Shown here one piece after another: positions 60,776 through 64,000 of a stretch of 64,000 nt of DNA. The DNA comes from an uncultured Duncaniella sp. (GTDB lineage: Bacteria; Bacteroidota; Bacteroidia; Bacteroidales; Muribaculaceae). The position numbers and the translations under genes are program-made. Location of the stretch: NCBI GenBank assembly GCA_910578515.1, contig CAJTQR010000001.1, positions 248,001 through 312,000 of the forward strand. The letters run 5' to 3'. The notes beneath the pieces were generated by a model. That model was not told the origin of the DNA. It searched no databases and saw only the letters and a list, made by a program, of their open reading frames with translations. Positions within the stretch are counted from its first letter, which is position 1, and each line of letters opens with the position of its first letter.

Positions 60776-61651
60776 TTATCTGATGCCCCTGTTTTTAAAC
60801 AAGCCCATAAGCGAGCGCACAAAATCCTCATCAGTCGCAATCGATGCATGGTCAATACGGCATTTGTTCAGCATAGCCATCATGGACTGCTGGCGCTCAT
60901 ACCACCATTTCCCATACAGTTGACGCACCTTTTTTGATGAAGTGTTTACCCAGCGTTCAGCTCCTGTCTCTAAATCAGCCATTCGCATCAAACCTATGTC
61001 TGGAAGTGAGGTGTCACGTTTATCATACACCTGAATCGCTATTATATCATGCTTATTGCATGCAATCTGGAGTTGCTTTGAATAATCATGAGCATCAATA
61101 AAATCCGATATAAGGAATGTAGTGCAACGCTTCTTCAATGCATCAGTAAAATATCGCAACGCGACACCAATATCGGTACCCGAATTTTCAGGAGTAAAAT
61201 CAATCAGTTCCCGGATAATCAATAAAATATGCTTCTTACCCTTCTTTGGAGGTATAAACTTTTCAATCTTATCCGAGAAAAATATCACACCAATCTTATC
61301 ATTATTGGTGATAGCAGAATAAGCAAGAGTAGCCGCGATTTCCGCTATCATCTCTCGTTTTTCCTCACCGACAGCACCGAAGAGACGACTGCGCGAGACA
61401 TCAATCAGCAGCATGACTGTTAACTCTCGCTCCTCCTCATAGACCTTCACATACGGATGGTTATGGCGAGCGGTGACATTCCAATCAATATCTCTCACGT
61501 CATCACCATATTGGTATTCGCGCACCTCGGAGAATGTCATACCACGCCCTTTAAACGCCGTATGGTACTCACCAGCAAAAATATTCTGGGAGAGACCTCG
61601 GGTTTTTATGTCAATCTTTCGTACTTTTTTTAACAGTTCGTTGGCTTCCAT
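60776..61651 (-). CDS. DUF58 domain protein of the Bat operon
   Basis: A 291-residue cytoplasmic DUF58 protein. It includes the family signature GMTFSEVREYQYGDDVRDIDWNVTARHNHPYVKVYEEERELTVML and then a VWA-like core (DVSRSRLFG, a D-x-S-x-S metal site). DUF58 proteins are paired with MoxR ATPases, here the next upstream gene, to act in complex assembly. The gap to moxR is 77 bases. Confidence 0.92.
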   Translation of the reverse strand: MEANELLKKVRKIDIKTRGLSQNIFAGEYHTAFKGRGMTFSEVREYQYGDDVRDIDWNVTARHNHPYVKVYEEERELTVMLLIDVSRSRLFGAVGEEKREMIAEIAATLAYSAITNNDKIGVIFFSDKIEKFIPPKKGKKHILLIIRELIDFTPENSGTDIGVALRYFTDALKKRCTTFLISDFIDAHDYSKQLQIACNKHDIIAIQVYDKRDTSLPDIGLMRMADLETGAERWVNTSSKKVRQLYGKWWYERQQSMMAMLNKCRIDHASIATDEDFVRSLMGLFKNRGIR

Positions 61652-61728
61652 AGGGAACGGTAAAATAATTCATTGGAATGATTCAAATGAGAGAGAAGAA
61701 TGGTGTATATAATAGTGACAACAGGGGA

Positions 61729-62724
<996 letters not shown>

Positions 62725-62789
62725 AGTCTCAGTGAAAATATTATTATTGTTATGTTATTTCTGAATTAAATACGCGTTAAAACGGAATA

Positions 62790-62797
62790 CAAAATTA
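62790..62797 (-). promoter_or_regulatory. -7 promoter element of the moxR/bat operon
   Basis: On the reverse strand TAATTTTG, predicted start near 62785, about 60 bases before moxR. No convincing -33 element. Confidence 0.4.
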
Positions 62798-62891
62798 TAA
62801 ATAACAACAAATAAAGTGTGAATAAAGTGTGTTAATTTTAGCTATTTTTCCTTTAACATTGAGAAAATTTAACTCATAAATGACGAAATGA

Positions 62892-62949
62892 AAAAGTTCC
62901 TTTCATGATTGTATGCGGCAAATTTCCAACAATCATGAAAGGAACTTTT
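62892..62949 (-). terminator. Long perfect hairpin, terminator of the LysM gene
   Basis: Arms 62892-62912 and 62929-62949 are complementary over all 21 bases around a 16-base loop. On the reverse strand a CTTTTTC run follows. It lies 22 bases after the LysM gene. Confidence 0.8.
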
Positions 62950-62970
62950 ATAATTGCTTTGTGGCATCTG

Positions 62971-64000
62971 CTATTTATACTTTGAAAGTATTTCTCCTGC
63001 TTTATTTCGTGCTCTACGCAAGCTCTCAGGATTTGAAGCGTCAATGCCATATTTCTCAGGTGCTGGAATAATTAGCACCTCTCCGGGTTGCATCTTATTT
63101 GGATTACCAATTTTTGACTTATTCTCCTCATAGATATAAACCCAAAAATCCTTAGCACCGTAATATTTCTTTGACATATCGTGAATAAGATATCCACGAC
63201 GCACGGTGTCGCGTCTAACTGCAGGAACTTGCGCCTGAGACACGCTCTTTTCCGACTCGGGTTGAACAGGTGATGCTACAGCCAAGCCAGCCTCAGCTCC
63301 TGAATTCTCGGTCTGTACCGTTTGCACTGAATCTTCAGCCACAGGAGGAGCAACAGAATCAATCGAGAGCACTGCCTCTTCTTGAATGTCGTCTGATATA
63401 GACTCAGTTGCATCGTTATCAGTTGAGAGACGTCCATGAGGGAACAGATAGTCAATAGCAAGATATACAGCACATGCGCCTAACGCCAATCCGACAATCA
63501 AACCCACAAGGAATCCCCATCCGAATCCACCGTTATTAGACTCAGATTCAGAAACATGCTCTACATATTCTTCTGGTTCCTCTTCCAGCACAGGGGATTT
63601 TACTGTTGTGGTCGCCGCTATCTCAACCGGAGGAACAACTACTACCTCCTGCTTTTTAGACTCTAACTGCTTCTGCTCCCCACCTTCGGTATTGACATCA
63701 GGAGCGGTCGCAACTTTGGCATCTGCTGTTCCTGTCTCAATTAAAGTGGTGTTATCCTGAACTTGTGAATCTGTTTTCTCTTCAGAAGATAATGGTTCGG
63801 TATTTGTTGTCAAAGTACCTTCATCTAATCCAGCCAACCTCGACTCTGATACAACAATCCCTTCGTCCGTCACTTCTACTACCTCACTTTTACATTCCTC
63901 AATGATGTCATCTTGAGTATGCACCAGTTCTTGGGAAGGTATCGGCTGTTCATTTTGATTATCCGGGGCTGTCTCATCGTGTGCAATTTGCACCGGTTCA
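62971..64000 (-). CDS. LysM-type membrane protein (5' end beyond the window)
   Basis: The frame is open to the window edge; 343 residues are visible. A long acidic, low-complexity N-terminal part (Glu, Thr, Val rich) is followed by one membrane helix (residues about 157-180 of the visible part, GFGWGFLVGLIVGLALGACAVYLAI), another acidic stretch, and a C-terminal LysM domain (GYLIHDMSKKYYGAKDFWVYIYEENKSKIGNPNKMQPGEVLIIP). LysM binds peptidoglycan. The start could be a domain not visible here, such as an HU-like domain known in similar Bacteroidales proteins. The apparent GTG at 63993 is internal. Confidence 0.75.
   Translation of the reverse strand, partial: EPVQIAHDETAPDNQNEQPIPSQELVHTQDDIIEECKSEVVEVTDEGIVVSESRLAGLDEGTLTTNTEPLSSEEKTDSQVQDNTTLIETGTADAKVATAPDVNTEGGEQKQLESKKQEVVVVPPVEIAATTTVKSPVLEEEPEEYVEHVSESESNNGGFGWGFLVGLIVGLALGACAVYLAIDYLFPHGRLSTDNDATESISDDIQEEAVLSIDSVAPPVAEDSVQTVQTENSGAEAGLAVASPVQPESEKSVSQAQVPAVRRDTVRRGYLIHDMSKKYYGAKDFWVYIYEENKSKIGNPNKMQPGEVLIIPAPEKYGIDASNPESLRRARNKAGEILSKYK

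Overview
The window looks like a chromosome segment of a gut-type Bacteroidales bacterium (Bacteroidota); a Muribaculaceae-like origin is possible, but I cannot fix the family from sequence alone. The evidence is a type IX secretion translocon gene (sprA) downstream of ruvA, a Bat aerotolerance operon, glycine-lipid acyltransferases, a fused DAHP synthase/chorismate mutase, a GH97 enzyme, and repeated promoters of the Bacteroidota form TTTG-N19-TAnnTTTG. No tRNA, rRNA, CRISPR array or insertion sequence was found.

Bases 1 to about 18,600 are the late region of a siphovirus-like prophage, all on the + strand except one small gene. The order is: end of the major capsid protein, head-tail connectors, tail completion proteins, tail tube, two tail assembly chaperones joined by an apparent -1 frameshift, a reverse-strand membrane-protein cargo gene, tape measure (1091 aa), distal tail protein, fibre with an S74-like chaperone end, a run of fibre/adhesin-type proteins including one with BspA-like (DUF285) leucine-rich repeats, a GNAT toxin with a short partner gene, and a lysis module (GH108 muramidase and a putative u-spanin). 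The left part of the prophage (packaging, replication, integrase) lies outside the window, and the right edge probably lies in 18,577-19,018.

Bases 19,019-30,900 hold sprA and ruvA (reverse), then a pseudouridine synthase, glsA/glsB-like acyltransferases and galE (forward). Bases 30,933-35,120 are a reverse-strand aromatic amino acid operon (pheA, aminotransferase, DAHP synthase-chorismate mutase, tyrA). It is preceded by what reads as a complete ribosome-mediated attenuator: promoter, an 18-residue leader peptide with 9 Phe/Tyr codons, an antiterminator arm, and an intrinsic terminator just before pheA. This is the clearest regulatory system in the window.

Bases 35,179-53,800 carry housekeeping genes: a TPR protein, a VanX-like peptidase, prfC, glnA, ligA, a GH97 glycosidase, RNase P RNA, priA, a VanZ-like protein, a DUF3332 lipoprotein, an MltF-like lytic transglycosylase, purM and a DUF2007-Usp-Usp fusion. 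Bases 53,817-62,724 hold a small HTH protein and the eight-gene moxR-DUF58-batA-E operon. The window ends inside a LysM membrane protein. Several genes are separated by unusually long, perfect bidirectional terminator hairpins.
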